DNA of 64,000 nucleotides from Hexactinellida sp. DTS-2022 (taxonomy: Eukaryota > Porifera > Hexactinellida), in NCBI GenBank assembly GCA_028753945.1, contig JAPNXP010000003.1:4526001-4590000 (forward strand), read 5' to 3'. The translations under genes and the position numbers were made by a program. The notes below the pieces were generated by a model. That model did no database searches and was not told the origin of the DNA. It was given only the letters and a program-made list of their open reading frames with translations. Shown one piece after another: positions 49,460-60,702 of the stretch (position 1 is the first letter of the stretch; each line of letters starts with the position of its first letter).

Positions 49460-50305
49460 CAGGCCTGGGGTAAATTACTCTAAAATGTAATATATCACTA
49501 TTTACTATTACTTATATTTCTTCCTATTACTATTACAATTACAATTACATTATTATTATTATATGTAATATATTACTATTACAGTAGAAGCTCGCAAACC
49601 GGGGCACCTTGGCGTTTCTGAAATATGCCCCACTTTGGGAGAGTGCCCCGGTTTGCGAGCTTATCTACAAAGCTAAATATACAAATATGAAAACAAAGTA
49701 ACAAATCAATGAAAAAGAGTGCCCCGGTTTGCGAGCTTTGCCCCGGTTCGAGAGCGGAATTTATATATGATAAAACCAAATTCGGAACTATCTGCCCCGG
49801 TTTGGGAGGTGCCCCGGTTTGCGAGTGCCCCGGTTTGCGAGCTTCTACTGTACTATTACTTTTATTATTACTTTAGTATTACTAATACTTTTATTAATAC
49901 TTTTAATATTACTATTACAAATTACTAGACATTTACTAAAGACTTTGCTGTGATTCAGAATTTCTGAAGTTTATTATTTTAATTGATTATCACACACAAA
50001 CAAAACATATTATCTAACCTAAGCAAACAACTAATTTCAATAAAGTGACAAATTCAAAACGATAATCATCTTGCCTTAAATTTATTTAACAACTTCCTAT
50101 TTCTTCACGAAAAATCAAATAAACCAGTCCGAAGTTATAGAATTGTAATAGATAATTCCTATTACAATAGGTTCTATTACTATTACTATTACTATTACTA
50201 TTACATCCTATTTGAAATACTATTACTTATTACTATTACTTCGAAAATGTAATCGTACTACGTGTAATACAATTACTATTACATATTACTATTACCCCAG
50301 GCCTG
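49460..50305. mobile_element. hAT-like element with ATTACT satellite arms
   Basis: Ends CAGGCCTGGGGTAA / TTACCCCAGGCCTG. The arms are runs of TATTACTATTAC. The inner part is AT-rich and contains the pogo-type MITE at 49582-49850. No target duplication is clear. Confidence 0.75.
49582..49850. mobile_element. Pogo/Tigger-type MITE with TA duplication
   Basis: Ends CAGTAGAAGCTCGC / GCGAGCTTCTACTG flanked by TA on both sides. The motif GTGCCCCGGTTTGCGAG is repeated about six times in both orientations. Inserted inside the ATTACT element. Confidence 0.9.
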
Positions 50306-51018
50306 AATTTTTGGGCCTCCCTAAACCGTGAATACCCTAATTTTATGAGCGGTAAGGACCAGATAAGGTTATTTTGAGCTCCAATCATATGTTGTTATAT
50401 TTAAATAATTGAGGCTAGAGATATTTTTTAGCTATCGTTTGCTTCTCAAATTTTGCTTCTGGGGTGGTTGGGGGCTTCTGTCGCTCTTCACCATTGGACA
50501 CAATATAGGGACGCAAGAATCCAAAAATATACAATTAGATCCCTCCCTATGTCACGGTTTTTGATAATCGGTCTGTCACACATTGGTTAAATATTGTTTG
50601 AACGGTGAGATAATGAAGTAATGTAGTACCATGTAACTTGTAAGTAATATTTCTAATAATTAAATTGTAGGTGACAAGTGGAAGTAGATTATATTACTTA
50701 CGTACATTCCATTGGTAAATAAGTAAGAAGTTTTATTCAAGTAAATTTGTACTTTGCACTGGGTCGTGTCACATTTCATTTGAGCTATATGGTATCCTAG
50801 CAGAGCTGTCTCTACACAGGAGATATATGATATTATTCACAAAACCTTTTGCTCCATTCCTAACTGGATTGGATGGAGTATGCATGTGCATCAGAAGATA
50901 CAACATTCAGTTGCAAACTCAGTTGCAATACCTAATTGCTATAAGATTCGAAACACATTCTATATAGCATTCTACTAATAAACGACTCTATTTTCTGCAA
51001 CAATAAACTAACAAACAA
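50306..51018. other. 5' flank of the NHL gene
   Basis: No frame or repeat recognised. The sequence just before the start codon (ACAAACAAATGG) is a good eukaryotic start context. Confidence 0.4.
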
Positions 51019-52245
51019 ATGGCCGTTAGATTTCCTGAACCGATGCACCCCATAGACCCTATCGAGTTGGAAATAAACCAACTATTTGACCACTTAGTAG
51101 AGTGTCTCAATAAGCGACGAGTGGCACTCCTAACCACATACCGCGACACACGCCACGACATAGCCGCTAGAGCCAAAGCCCGTGCGAGAAAAGAAAAAAA
51201 AATTATTCAGAAAAAAACTAAAGCCGAGGCTCGTCTCCAAATCAACCCCCAGGAGCTTAAATTAGCAGAAATAGAACAAAAGCTAGCAGAGGTGAGAATA
51301 CCTCAGCCCGAGAAACGCGTTGTGTTCCGTTGCAACGGTAGGCACCTGGCGCAAGTGCTCCTAGGTGTGGGAGAAGTTGTCGAGGAGGAGGTGCCCGTTA
51401 TGCCCCGTTACGAAGATGAGGAGATGAGAACAATAGTAGCTGTCGCGAAGGGAGGACTAGATCCTGGAGAGCTCTGGAATCCCAATGGTGTCGCTATCGA
51501 TGAGAGCACCAATCTAATTTATGTCGCTGAATCGTTAGATTCGTGTAGAATCTCGATATTCTCAGAGACAGGCGAATTCATGAATACTTTTACACATAAA
51601 GACTTGAGCCTCCCACACGGTATAGCAATCCATCGAGACAACCTGTACGTTACGGACAGAGGTGTACACGCTGTATTCCGATTCAAAATAGAGTCTTCCC
51701 TGCGTCTCGTCGCTAAGTCAGGGAGTGAGGGTTCTGGTAAGGGGCACTTCAAAACCCCTTTCGGACTAACCGTCTCTATAAACGGAGATGTGTTCATAGC
51801 AGATTCTAACAATAACAGGATCCAAATCCTAGATGACTCCCTACACTTTCAAAGAATCATAACGCACCAAACAATGGAACTCCCGCGTGACGTTAAACTG
51901 ACACCAGAAGAAGTGTGCGTGCTCTGCCTTAGCTTTCCTTGTATACTCGTATTCTCTCACGCAGGAGAGAAAATACGCTCACTAATCACATATGATTCAG
52001 GTATGCTAATTTCAACCGCTAACTTTTTCTGTTTAGACCGAAAACATAATTTTCTGATCAGCGATTGGGGGTCTCATCAGATTAGAGTATTCTCAAAGGA
52101 AGGAACACACATCCATACTATAGGCGCAAAAGGACAGGCTGTAGGAATGTTTCGCAACCCAAAAGGAGTAGTTCTAACTAAAGATCGAAATTTAATAGTT
52201 GTGTCTGAGAACTATAACTACTCACTACAAATATTTTCTTGTTAA
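51019..52245 (+). CDS. Coiled-coil NHL-repeat protein (TRIM-NHL-like without RING/B-box)
   Basis: Complete 408-aa intronless frame; ATG at 51019 in good context, stop pair TAATAG. Residues ~15-110 are basic and helical (RRVALLTTYRDTRHDIAARA, then a Lys-rich stretch and ELKLAEIEQKLAEVRI), a coiled coil like the one that follows B-boxes in TRIM proteins. No RING or B-box zinc ligands are present. Residues ~145-408 form about six NHL blades: NPNGVAIDESTNLIYVAES, LPHGIAIHRDNLYVTDRG, TPFGLTVSINGDVFIADSNN, LPRDVKLTPEEVCVLCLS, a blade around FCLDRKHNFLISDWG, and NPKGVVLTKDRNLIVVSE. NHL propellers bind RNA or protein partners. Base composition is clearly less AT-rich than the flanks. It is paralogous to the copy at 48456. 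Confidence 0.88.
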   Translation: MAVRFPEPMHPIDPIELEINQLFDHLVECLNKRRVALLTTYRDTRHDIAARAKARARKEKKIIQKKTKAEARLQINPQELKLAEIEQKLAEVRIPQPEKRVVFRCNGRHLAQVLLGVGEVVEEEVPVMPRYEDEEMRTIVAVAKGGLDPGELWNPNGVAIDESTNLIYVAESLDSCRISIFSETGEFMNTFTHKDLSLPHGIAIHRDNLYVTDRGVHAVFRFKIESSLRLVAKSGSEGSGKGHFKTPFGLTVSINGDVFIADSNNNRIQILDDSLHFQRIITHQTMELPRDVKLTPEEVCVLCLSFPCILVFSHAGEKIRSLITYDSGMLISTANFFCLDRKHNFLISDWGSHQIRVFSKEGTHIHTIGAKGQAVGMFRNPKGVVLTKDRNLIVVSENYNYSLQIFSC

Positions 52246-53007
52246 TAGTTATTATTTTTGTATGCTAAATATTGATTCTTTATTGTATCTTGTGTCATTT
52301 TTATTAAACAAAATAATAGTCAAAGTAGGCGACGCCGCACAAGTTAAGTGTTTCGGCTGGAATTAAGCTTACAACCTTCCTACAATATGTACTGTTTTAG
52401 AGGTATAAAAATCATCAAATTATCATGAATTTTCTAATTCCGAGCAGATAGAGATGGACAGCAAAGCTGTCCATCCTGAAAAGTGGTACGGCGCTCGCCG
52501 CACCAGTCGTAATGAGTATACCGCCCCTGGTATTGCTTTGAATAAGCGCCGGTGTAAGCGCGTTATGGGGACCCCAGCGTTTGGGCCCCATTTTATTGAC
52601 TCCATACTGTCGCCGAGAACCATAGAACTAATGTTGTAAAATTTCCAAAAATTTTGTTTTCTATGGAAATTTGCGAAATTTCTGGAAAGATATATCTATA
52701 TCTAGATTTTAGATAATTATCTAGTAATAAACCTAGAACATTTTGCTACAGTACTTACAACCATTTTTTTCCATTTTCATAATAAGTTTTCAGTGTTTAG
52801 ACCACTTTCAACTCTACCGCCCGCACATATTTTCTGCCGCACTTTATTTGTAATATTATTGTCAATTTTGTGATGTAATTACTAATTACTTAAAATAGCC
52901 ATAATTAGCCAGTAAAACATAAGTAGAAGTTATGACCAACATTGCTACCTAACACAGCGATTCTTCATTTTCCGGAACCATTCCGGAATATCAAAGTACC
53001 TAAATTA
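52246..53007. other. 3' flank of the NHL gene; small hairpin
   Basis: GGACAGCAAAGCTGTCC near 52455-52471 is a small hairpin. GGTGTAAGCGCGTTATGGGG near 52550 recurs loosely at 54880 (GGTGTAAGCGGGATTTTGGG), suggesting related repeat fragments. No gene. Confidence 0.45.
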
Positions 53008-53536
53008 AGGAATGGTGCTGTCACGGAAATTTTGGCCCCCTTGGAAAATTGGTCCTGCGGGGACCAAAATTTTCATGGAAAATTGGTCCCTCTGAGGTTT
53101 GTGTTTATTTAGTTACCGAATTTACTTGAATTTTAGCCTAGGCAATTTTTCGCCATATTGGGACCAAAAGATTTATGAATAAGCCTGTCACTGGAAAATT
53201 GGGCCCGAAAAATTGATCAGAGACCAAAATTCCATGGAAAACTGGTCCTAGGACCATTTTTCCATGGAATTTTGGTCCCACGGACCAATTTCTTTGGGTA
53301 AAATTGGTCCCCCGGACCAAAATTCCATGGAATATTGGTCCCATGGTGGGACCAAAATTTCAGGCTAGGGCCATTTTTCCATGGAATATTGGTCCACCGG
53401 ACCAATTTTACCCGAAAAAATTGGTCCGGGGGACCAATATTCATGTTAATATGGTCCTAGGACCAGTTTTCAATGGAATTTTGGTCCCCCAGACCAATCT
53501 TTTCGGGGACCAATTTTCCAGTGACAGTGCCATTCC
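53008..53536. mobile_element. MITE of GGACCAATTTTCC motifs flanked by 37-bp direct repeats
   Basis: Inverted ends near GGAATGGTGCTGTCACGG and GTGACAGTGCCATTCC. The body is some 15 alternating GGACCAAAATTCCATGGAA and GGAAAATTGGTCC motifs. Outside it, CATTCCGGAATATCAAAGTA (from 52979) and CATTCCGGGAAATTTAAGTA (from 53531), each continuing CCTAAATTA.GGAATG, are direct repeats of about 37 bp. Confidence 0.75.
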
Positions 53537-53656
53537 GGGAAATTTAAGTACCTAAATTACGGAATGAATAACTAATAGTCTATAAAGCCCCAGCCTCGAA
53601 TGCATTAGTTATAATATGCTTTGTATTTTAGTCTCGCATTCTACATACGTAGTGAA

Positions 53657-53793
53657 CATAGGCGTCGTAACCCGCCCGGGTGCCCGGAAGGGTTGCCCCT
53701 ATGCTACTAATACTATACCCGGAGTTTACCCGGACATTACCCGGAATTTCCGGGCGGCCCGAAGGATTGACCTTTGCATTTACGACGCCTATG
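53657..53793. mobile_element. hAT MITE, CATAGGCGTCGTAA ends, perfect 8-bp duplication
   Basis: Inverted ends CATAGGCGTCGTAA / TTACGACGCCTATG; flanks GTAGTGAA at 53649-53656 and 53794-53801. The centre is made of CCCGGA and CCGGGC motifs. Confidence 0.93.
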
Positions 53794-53842
53794 GTAGTGA
53801 AATACCGATTTAACGTTGAAATCTAATTTTAAGGAGTACAAC

Positions 53843-54469
53843 TAAGGGCTTACAATCCCGGACATATTTTGCAATCCCGGGGTTCCGGGATTAACATTTG
53901 TCTAATCCCGGGATTAGACAAAGAAACCCAAGGGTGCCTAATAAGCCACCTTCACACTTTAATATTTTGTTACATGCTTTGCATTGAGCCAGCTTACCAC
54001 ATACAGATCTCAGAAAATGTTTCCATATTTCTGCAACAATAAAATTTTGAAATTTAGTACTTTCAGCCTAGGTAGATAATTTCATATTTATAGAATTCTA
54101 TAATATTAGTCATAATTTAATTAAATAGGAATCTTCGATTTATCGTTTGTTAAATTTTAACAACAATGACCACAAAGATTATCATTGAACACTGTATCCA
54201 AATAAGAGTTGATAAGAAATTATATGCATCTTACAAGTGGGTGATTGTTTGTCTAGCTAGGGAATCTAATTAAATATGTTTGGATAATACAAGAAAACCT
54301 GTCCCATTCTTTGACTGCAATTAAAGCCATTATATACCAAGTTCGGAATCCCGGGATTGAGAAATAATCCCGGGATTGGAAAACGGGATCGGGATTTAAA
54401 AAACACATCCCGGGATATAATCTCGAAGGTGAAATGGATCGGGATCCCGGGATTGTAAGCCCTAGGCTA
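53843..54469. mobile_element. hAT MITE with ATCCCGGGAT motifs, perfect 8-bp duplication
   Basis: The left end TAAGGGCTTACAATCCCGG and right end CCGGGATTGTAAGCCCTAG are flanked by AGTACAAC at 53835-53842 and 54470-54477. The arms carry AATCCCGGGATT repeats and the middle is AT-rich. Confidence 0.88.
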
Positions 54470-54496
54470 AGTACAACATTATATTCCCCTAGCAGC

Positions 54497-54644
54497 CAGC
54501 GATTCCCAACCTTTTTCAACCGTTGACCCCCTATAGCGAATACCAAACATTCTGTGGACCCCTTCCCATTGACCGTATTACACATTTTGAGATCTGAGTC
54601 CGTGGACTCCAAAGGGCCAATGTAGCCCAGGTTTGGAACCACTG
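54497..54644. mobile_element. hAT-type MITE (CAGCGATTCCCAACC family)
   Basis: Ends CAGCGATTCCCAACCTTTTT / GGTTTGGAACCACTG. Same family as 39997-40158 and 32232-32356, and the best-preserved copy of the three. Confidence 0.82.
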
Positions 54645-55274
54645 ACCTACCAACGTTTTGCATATTTTATCACAAATTTGAATACATATTTGCATTCGAA
54701 TATTTGCAAAGCAAATTAATGAAATTATACATTAAAGATTAGTTATGACGTCATAAATCACCAGTGAATCCAGTTTCCAGAATATTTCCCTTGTATAGGG
54801 AGTAGGGAACAAAACCATGGGAAACAGAATTCCTTTTACTTTGCCAATAGCCACTGTATACAATATGTTATGGTTATTCCGGTGTAAGCGGGATTTTGGG
54901 ACGCCCAGCGTTTTAGGGACCACGTCCCTAAAGCCAAAGCGTTTTAGCAGGGTTGCCAACCTCTGAAAACAAAAAAGCGGGAGATTTTGCCAATTTTGGC
55001 GGGAGTTTTACCAAAAAGCGGGAGGTCGAAGATGAAAAAGCGGGAGACTCAATATATATGCTATTTTTTAATCTATCATGAATAGAACGATATAATATGA
55101 TTATTTAGTATGTTTTGATATCTACAATTTAGAAAAAAACTTGGTACTCGAAAAAAAACTGAAAATTATAAATTCCAACTAAAAAAACTTGAAAAAAACT
55201 AAAACAAAAAAACTTTTTGCTCGTAGGTTGACTAATTTACTTGAATAATTTAAACAAATCCCGTTATTTTACTT
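54645..55274. other. No gene; possible hAT end with AAAAAGCGGGAG repeats
   Basis: CAGGGTTGCCAACCTCTGAA near 54949 looks like a hAT left end, followed by four AAAAGCGGGAG(A/T) motifs. No matching right end was found. Confidence 0.4.
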
Positions 55275-56050
55275 ATCTATCTGTATATTAAAAGCGCAAT
55301 TGTTGTGTGTTTGTGTGTTTGTTTGTTTGTGTGTGTGTTTGTCCAGAATTAATAGGAAAGACTACGAGTCCTATAAAGCTGAAAATTTGCATGCAGGGGT
55401 AACTTTGTACTGCGACAACGATCTATTGGTTTTCTAAGCGAAATAACGGGATTATGACGTCACGGTTGCAAAAAACAGATATTTTGTACTAGCTTTCCAA
55501 TTTTGCTCCGATCTGTAGAAAATTCAAATTATTAGACGTACACTAAATTTCTACACCTGATAGCAGTTCACGAATTCCCATTTTACTTCTGATTGTGACA
55601 CAGTTAATTAATTAGTCCCTGCACTAATCAACCATAAATAGTGTATCGTACCAACACAGGTATAGCAAAGTGCAAGTGTGAGTGTTTGTCCAGAATTAAT
55701 AGGAAAGACTACGAGTCCTAGAAAGCTGAAAATTGGCATACAGGGATAATTTTACACGCTGACAACGATCTATTGGTTTTCTAAGCGAAATAACGGGATT
55801 ATGACGTCATAAACGCACATATTTGGGGATAACTCTTTCAGTTTTTATTCGATTCGCCCACAATTTTCGATAATAACACAACATGCAATGAGACACACGT
55901 ATGCCAATTTATGGGAATGTGACGTCACGTAGGAACTAATTTGGATTCAGCTCTTACATTTTTGGTTCAATCGACAAATAATTTTGTCACATTATAAAAC
56001 AGAATGTATTGCATGTCTCTAGAAATTTTTATAATTCTCGCACTTAATCT
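55275..56050 (+). mobile_element. Helitron-like 5' region, family B
   Basis: It starts TCTATCTGTATATTAAAAGC, then CAATTGTTGTGTGTTTGTG and TTTGTCCAG, a typical Helitron 5' layout. A segment with GAATTAATAGGAAAGACTAC..CTGAAAATT and CGACAACGATCTATTGGTTT occurs twice, near 55335 and 55690. The 3' end is not identified. No ORF. Confidence 0.65.
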
Positions 56051-56898
56051 ACGCCAGGCAATAACAAAAATGTAACCTCCTATTGCTGCATCATTGCATA
56101 TATTGAGGTTTGATGATTTAATCTTCACCTACATTATTTCCGAAATTACATACTTGATTAATCCAGTTTGGCTTCCATCAGTTTATTTCTATTCGTGATG
56201 TATTTAGCTTACGTCAAATGACATAAGTATGCATAATATTACTATCAATCTGATTTGTTTGTTAACAAAGAATGCGCTAAGAGTCTCGAATGCATTATTT
56301 ATTTATTACACCTATATTGGCTTCTATAATAAGACTATCAATGGAACCTAGGATTTCTACTAGAAATGAATTAAGTTAAGTAATCTAAGATTTTGGTTCT
56401 GCCTAACGATGGGATTTATTATGTTAATTATTGCTATCAATTAAATTAAATAATTCACTAACCCAGCTCCTGCAAAATGAATTGTTTATGGTGAGATGTA
56501 TAAATGTTTATTACTATTAAATCAAATATTTTGCAACTCCTCTTTAAACCATTAATATGGAGAGATTACACCCAGAGTTAGTAAATTACTTTGCAATACA
56601 ATTTACTGAAATAATTAATTGCGCATAATTTACCAACCACATGTCTCAATTTAATTGAGCTAACAAGCTAACCTTTAATATAGCTGAACGAGCTACCCTT
56701 AAGAATTATTGAGCTATTAATTAACTAATAATTAATAACTATTGAGCAATGAGAATAACTTACTCAACATAATTCCCCAAACAAATTACAGTAATCACAA
56801 CCCAAAATGAATTTTAGGCACGCATTATTAAGTCACAGTGTGTAATTCACTAGCCACAGGTGAACTCATTAGTAATATTATAGCTTTTTGGGAAGGGA

Positions 56899-57599
56899 AA
56901 GGCCGCGAAGCGGCCGTTAATTGTATCGCGTAGTGCTAACACGAACGAACAAAAGTCGCGAAGCGACTTTTGTGAGAGTGATCCGTCGCGAAGCGACCGA
57001 GACCGAAGGGCTCGTATTATTAAATCTCGATTGTTGTGTGTTTGTGTGTTTGTGTGTTTGTCCGGATTGTATTAAAGTGATGGGGGACTAGAAACCGCAT
57101 TTATAATTGAGATAGAGACTAAGTTCCAAATGTTATAATAGGTAAACAAGTATGCTGAACACGAATTTCGCGTTTATAAATTTCTCATATTAATATTTGT
57201 TGTTGTTGTTTACACAAAATAGGTAAACAAATTAATGAAAATTCAAAATCAACCTAGAAGTTAGCTTCCAACGGGTATTATAGGTAAACAAGTATGCCGA
57301 ACACGAATTTCGCGTTTATAAATTTCTCATATTTTTTTAAATATTTGTTGTTGTTGTTTACACAAAATAGGTAAACAAATTAATGAAAATTCAAAATCAA
57401 CGTAGAAGTTAGCTTTCAACGGGTATTATAGGTAAACAAGTATGCTGATTTCGAATTTCGCATTTATAAATTTGTAATACGAGCCCTTCGGTCTCGGTCG
57501 CTTCGCGACGGATCACTCTCTCACAAAGGTCGCTTCGCGACCTTTGTTCGTTCGTGTTAGACACTACGCGATGCAATTAACGGCCGCTTCGCGGCCTTT
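56899..57599. mobile_element. Composite of Helitron-like family A: body flanked by inverted 3' ends
   Basis: A forward 3'-end module (56899-57015) is joined directly to a body starting TATTATTAAATCTCG (57015 on), with two internal repeats. A reverse 3'-end module follows (57479-57599). Both 3' modules hold hairpins with a GCGAAGC core: GGCCGCGAAGCGGCC, GTCGCGAAGCGAC and AAAAGTCGCGAAGCGACTTT. The second copy carries matched AAAGGTCGC/GCGACCTTT changes. Confidence 0.75.
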
Positions 57600-57622
57600 C
57601 CCTCCTCTAAAAAACAGTAATA

Positions 57623-57809
57623 CAGTGGAGCCTCCCATAACGGACACTCCAAATAGCGGACAACCTCTAAATAACGGACAACCCTCGTGGCACGGATTTA
57701 TTTATTTAGCATATGTCTAATAGAAAAGCAACCTCTAAATAGCGGACAACCTCTAAATAACGGACAACGGTTCCGGTCCCAAGGTGTCCGTTGTTCAGAG
57801 GCTCTACTG
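57623..57809. mobile_element. Pogo/Tigger-type MITE with TA duplication
   Basis: Ends CAGTGGAGCCTC / GAGGCTCTACTG beside TA. The inner motif CTCTAAATAACGGACAAC is repeated, and the right inner part CGGTTCCGGTCCCAAGGTGT reads into GTCCGTTGTTCAGAG. This is the CAGTNGARCCTC type of end known from Tigger MITEs. Confidence 0.88.
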
Positions 57810-58133
57810 TATTATTAATGAATATGTTAACCTGTGGCTAGTATATTACACACACTACTTAACGCGCGCTTAAATTCATTCTGGGTTGTGATTCGTTAAT
57901 GTAATCTGTTTGGGAAATGGTGTGTTATGTATGTTATTCTCATTACTTATTAGTTATTAATTATTAGTTAATAATATATGATATTGGCTCAATAATTCTT
58001 AATTAAGGTAGCTCATTTCAGCTCCATTAATTAAAAGGTTAGCTTGTTAGCTCAAATAAATTGAAACCCGTGGTTGATAAATTATACGCAATTGTTTATT
58101 TCAGTATATTATATTGCAAAGTAATTTACTTAG

Positions 58134-58240
58134 CCTGGATTTAACCTCTGCATAATAATGGTTTAAAGATGAGAATAAGACCGCTTCGCGGTCTTATTCT
58201 CACCATTAAACCATTATTATGCAGAGGTTAAATCCAGGGT
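58134..58240. repeat. ~107-bp hairpin with GACCGCGAAGCGGTC tip
   Basis: Perfect or near-perfect arms CCTGGATTTAACCTCTGCAT... and reverse complement. The tip is GACCGCTTCGCGGTC, the GCGAAGC mini-hairpin in inverse. It lies in the right arm of the 56480-58310 palindrome. Confidence 0.85.
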
Positions 58241-58310
58241 TGTAAAATATTTGATTTAATTGATAGTAATAATAAACATATCAATCTCATAATTAGACAG
58301 ATCCTAAATC

Positions 58311-60702
58311 CTTGATGAATCAACTACTTAAGGGTAATCTGTATTGATATTCGGGCGTTCACGGTGAATCTCAGAATTGCATAATTTACTACTAGGAATA
58401 CTCTAGATGAGATAGAGATTGACTTCTATGATTTTTTTTTTCTTAATTTTCAATCAAGATGGTGTTTTTTAATAAAATAAGACGTCGACTTCCTTATATG
58501 GGCATGACATTTTTTCAAAAATTGTTGAATCTTTTTGAATTTTTGAACATATTATTATGAGACTATTTCCTCTCAGTAATAATTTTTATTTTATTTATTT
58601 TTGCAGAAGAAACGATGCTAAAGGGCATTTTTTCAAAATAATCATAAAACGCAGTCGTGCACTAAACTATCGTTAAAAAATGTTAGAAGAAAAATTTTTC
58701 AATTCTAGTTCAAGGGTCTGAGGATGCATCATGTGTTACCCCAGAGAAATTTTTTGACTTTCTGATTATTATTTTTGGTTTTATAAGCATTCTAAGGCTG
58801 CGGCCCACGAATTTTTCCGAATTTCAACATCAAAAGAGGTGATAAAATTCTACACTGCCATATATTGTTCCCAAAACTAAAAATTTCGGAATCTACAGGT
58901 CAAAATATACAGGTTCACGTCAAAAAGTTCAGGAATATGTCAAAAATTAGGAAATTAGGGGCATAAAAGAATATGAAGGGTATGCAAGTACCCGGTGATC
59001 ATATATTACTGTGGGAAATTGGACAGCAGAATAATTCTGTTATTCTTCATAAAAATGCGCCAGCTTCTTATCTATGCGTAGCATTTGTTTTCAACACTTT
59101 TACAATAATATATCATGAGTTATGACCAATTTATGACTATGGTTTTGTCTGTTTTGTCATATTTTCACACCTCAAGGCCCTCAAATATACAATAAAGTAT
59201 TATATAAAACACCAATTTGGTAATACAAATATGGAAATAGCATTTGCGCACAAAATGAGACGTTACACAACACGATCCAATCATTATTCGATAAGTTATG
59301 GACTTTTGGGCCACAGAAGGGGGCAAAAAATCTGACATTTCACACCTGTTGATATTTCAGAAACGCTTTGAGATAAAATGATCATAGGCATTAGAAAATA
59401 CTGTAAATACCTGACTTTCTATACGTTTATAATACATTTTAGGACTCTAGGTGTCACACTTTTTAACATGACCATATATGGTAATTTGATGTGCCCAATT
59501 TTGATGACGAAGCAAATTTTGTAACTCTTGATCTCTGGACAGCAGAGACTAGCTCTAAAATTCTAGTCACATCATGATACTATTTCTTACTCATTGGATA
59601 AACTTTTGGGATTATATTATAATTTGAATGATGTGTTCTGATTTCAAATGCCCAAATATGGTGGTGTCAAAGTGCTAATATGTTAAAAAGCTGACAAAAA
59701 TCCAACTTCTGATCCAAATGAGTTAGAGCTTAGCTCTAAATTTCTAAAAATAGTCTAATTCAATTTCAAATGACATTATCTATTTTATGCAGTTTAGGAA
59801 CTCCTTTTCCTCGCACTTTCATATTCTGGACTCAGCCACTTCGACACAAATTAATTAAATGCTAATTATGAAGGTGTAAAAAAAGACCATTTGGGCATAT
59901 GGATGTAAAAAAGAGAATTTTTATTCTAGAAAGTCAAACTTTTTTTTAAAATGCTCAGTATATGTAGGCGCATGTTTTAAAAGCGGCAGTTTTGGCAATA
60001 TAATACAAAAAAATTGAATTAGTATACTTTTAATGAAAAATAGTGGGTTTTTTTTGACCAATTTCACAAAAATGACAATAACATAGAGTAGATTAAAGAA
60101 AAAGCATATTTCGGTTCGATTTAAAACATTGAGTATTGACTCAGGTATATTTTATAATTGACATGTTTCGCGCTAAAAACTAACATAAAAATTTTTTGTA
60201 AATATTTGGCTAGTATGGATTAGGCCTGTTGCATAGATTTTTGACCCCCATAGAAATCTGACCCCCTTCAATTAAGTAACCATGGATGTTCAAAGGGGGT
60301 CAATTTTCTATACTGTTTGCATAGAAATTTTACCCCATAGAAAAATGACCCCCCCCCCAATGATAACTCATTCTGAAGCACAGATTAACTCATCTACTTA
60401 TATACTTTAAATTCTTCATTAAACCACAAATACTTGTAATTACTTGAACTTTGTCGTCAATAATCACCTCTACATCTTTACTTTATTGAAACATGTTTGG
60501 CTTCAAATGATACGCTACGTACGCAGTAAGCACAACTAATAATCTACTGCATCCATATAGTATACGTATTACTAATTAGCTCTCTTGTGGTATAAAACAA
60601 TTGACTTGTTGACAAACAAGTTTTCAATAAATATCAATTAATGTTTCTCTAAATCTCATAAATCGAAAAGTACACCGTCTATCTAATATTCTAATTGATA
60701 TA
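58311..60702. other. No gene recognised in 2.4 kb of AT-rich DNA
   Basis: The stretch has many stops in all frames. A small TGACCCCCTT..AAGGGGGTCA inverted repeat at 60260-60302 and a C-run near 60350 suggest a decayed MITE. It probably includes the promoter of the integrase gene at its right end. Confidence 0.45.

Larger units (their letters stand above)
56480..58310. mobile_element. Old palindromic element with diverged arms
   Basis: The left arm (about 56480-56880) and right arm (about 57815-58310) are inverted copies with visible divergence. Examples: GCTCAATAATTCTTAA versus TTAAGAATTATTGAGC, CACAACCCAAAATGAATTTA versus TAAATTCATTCTGGGTTGTG, and AAATCAAATATTTTGCAACT versus its inverse. 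Helitron family A pieces and a pogo-type MITE sit between the arms, and a hairpin sits in the right arm. No ORF. Confidence 0.75.

Noticed and set aside
53138-53555. Frames with NIPWNFGP/GPxFHGILV repeats
   Set aside because: They translate the GGACCAATTTTCC motif array on both strands.
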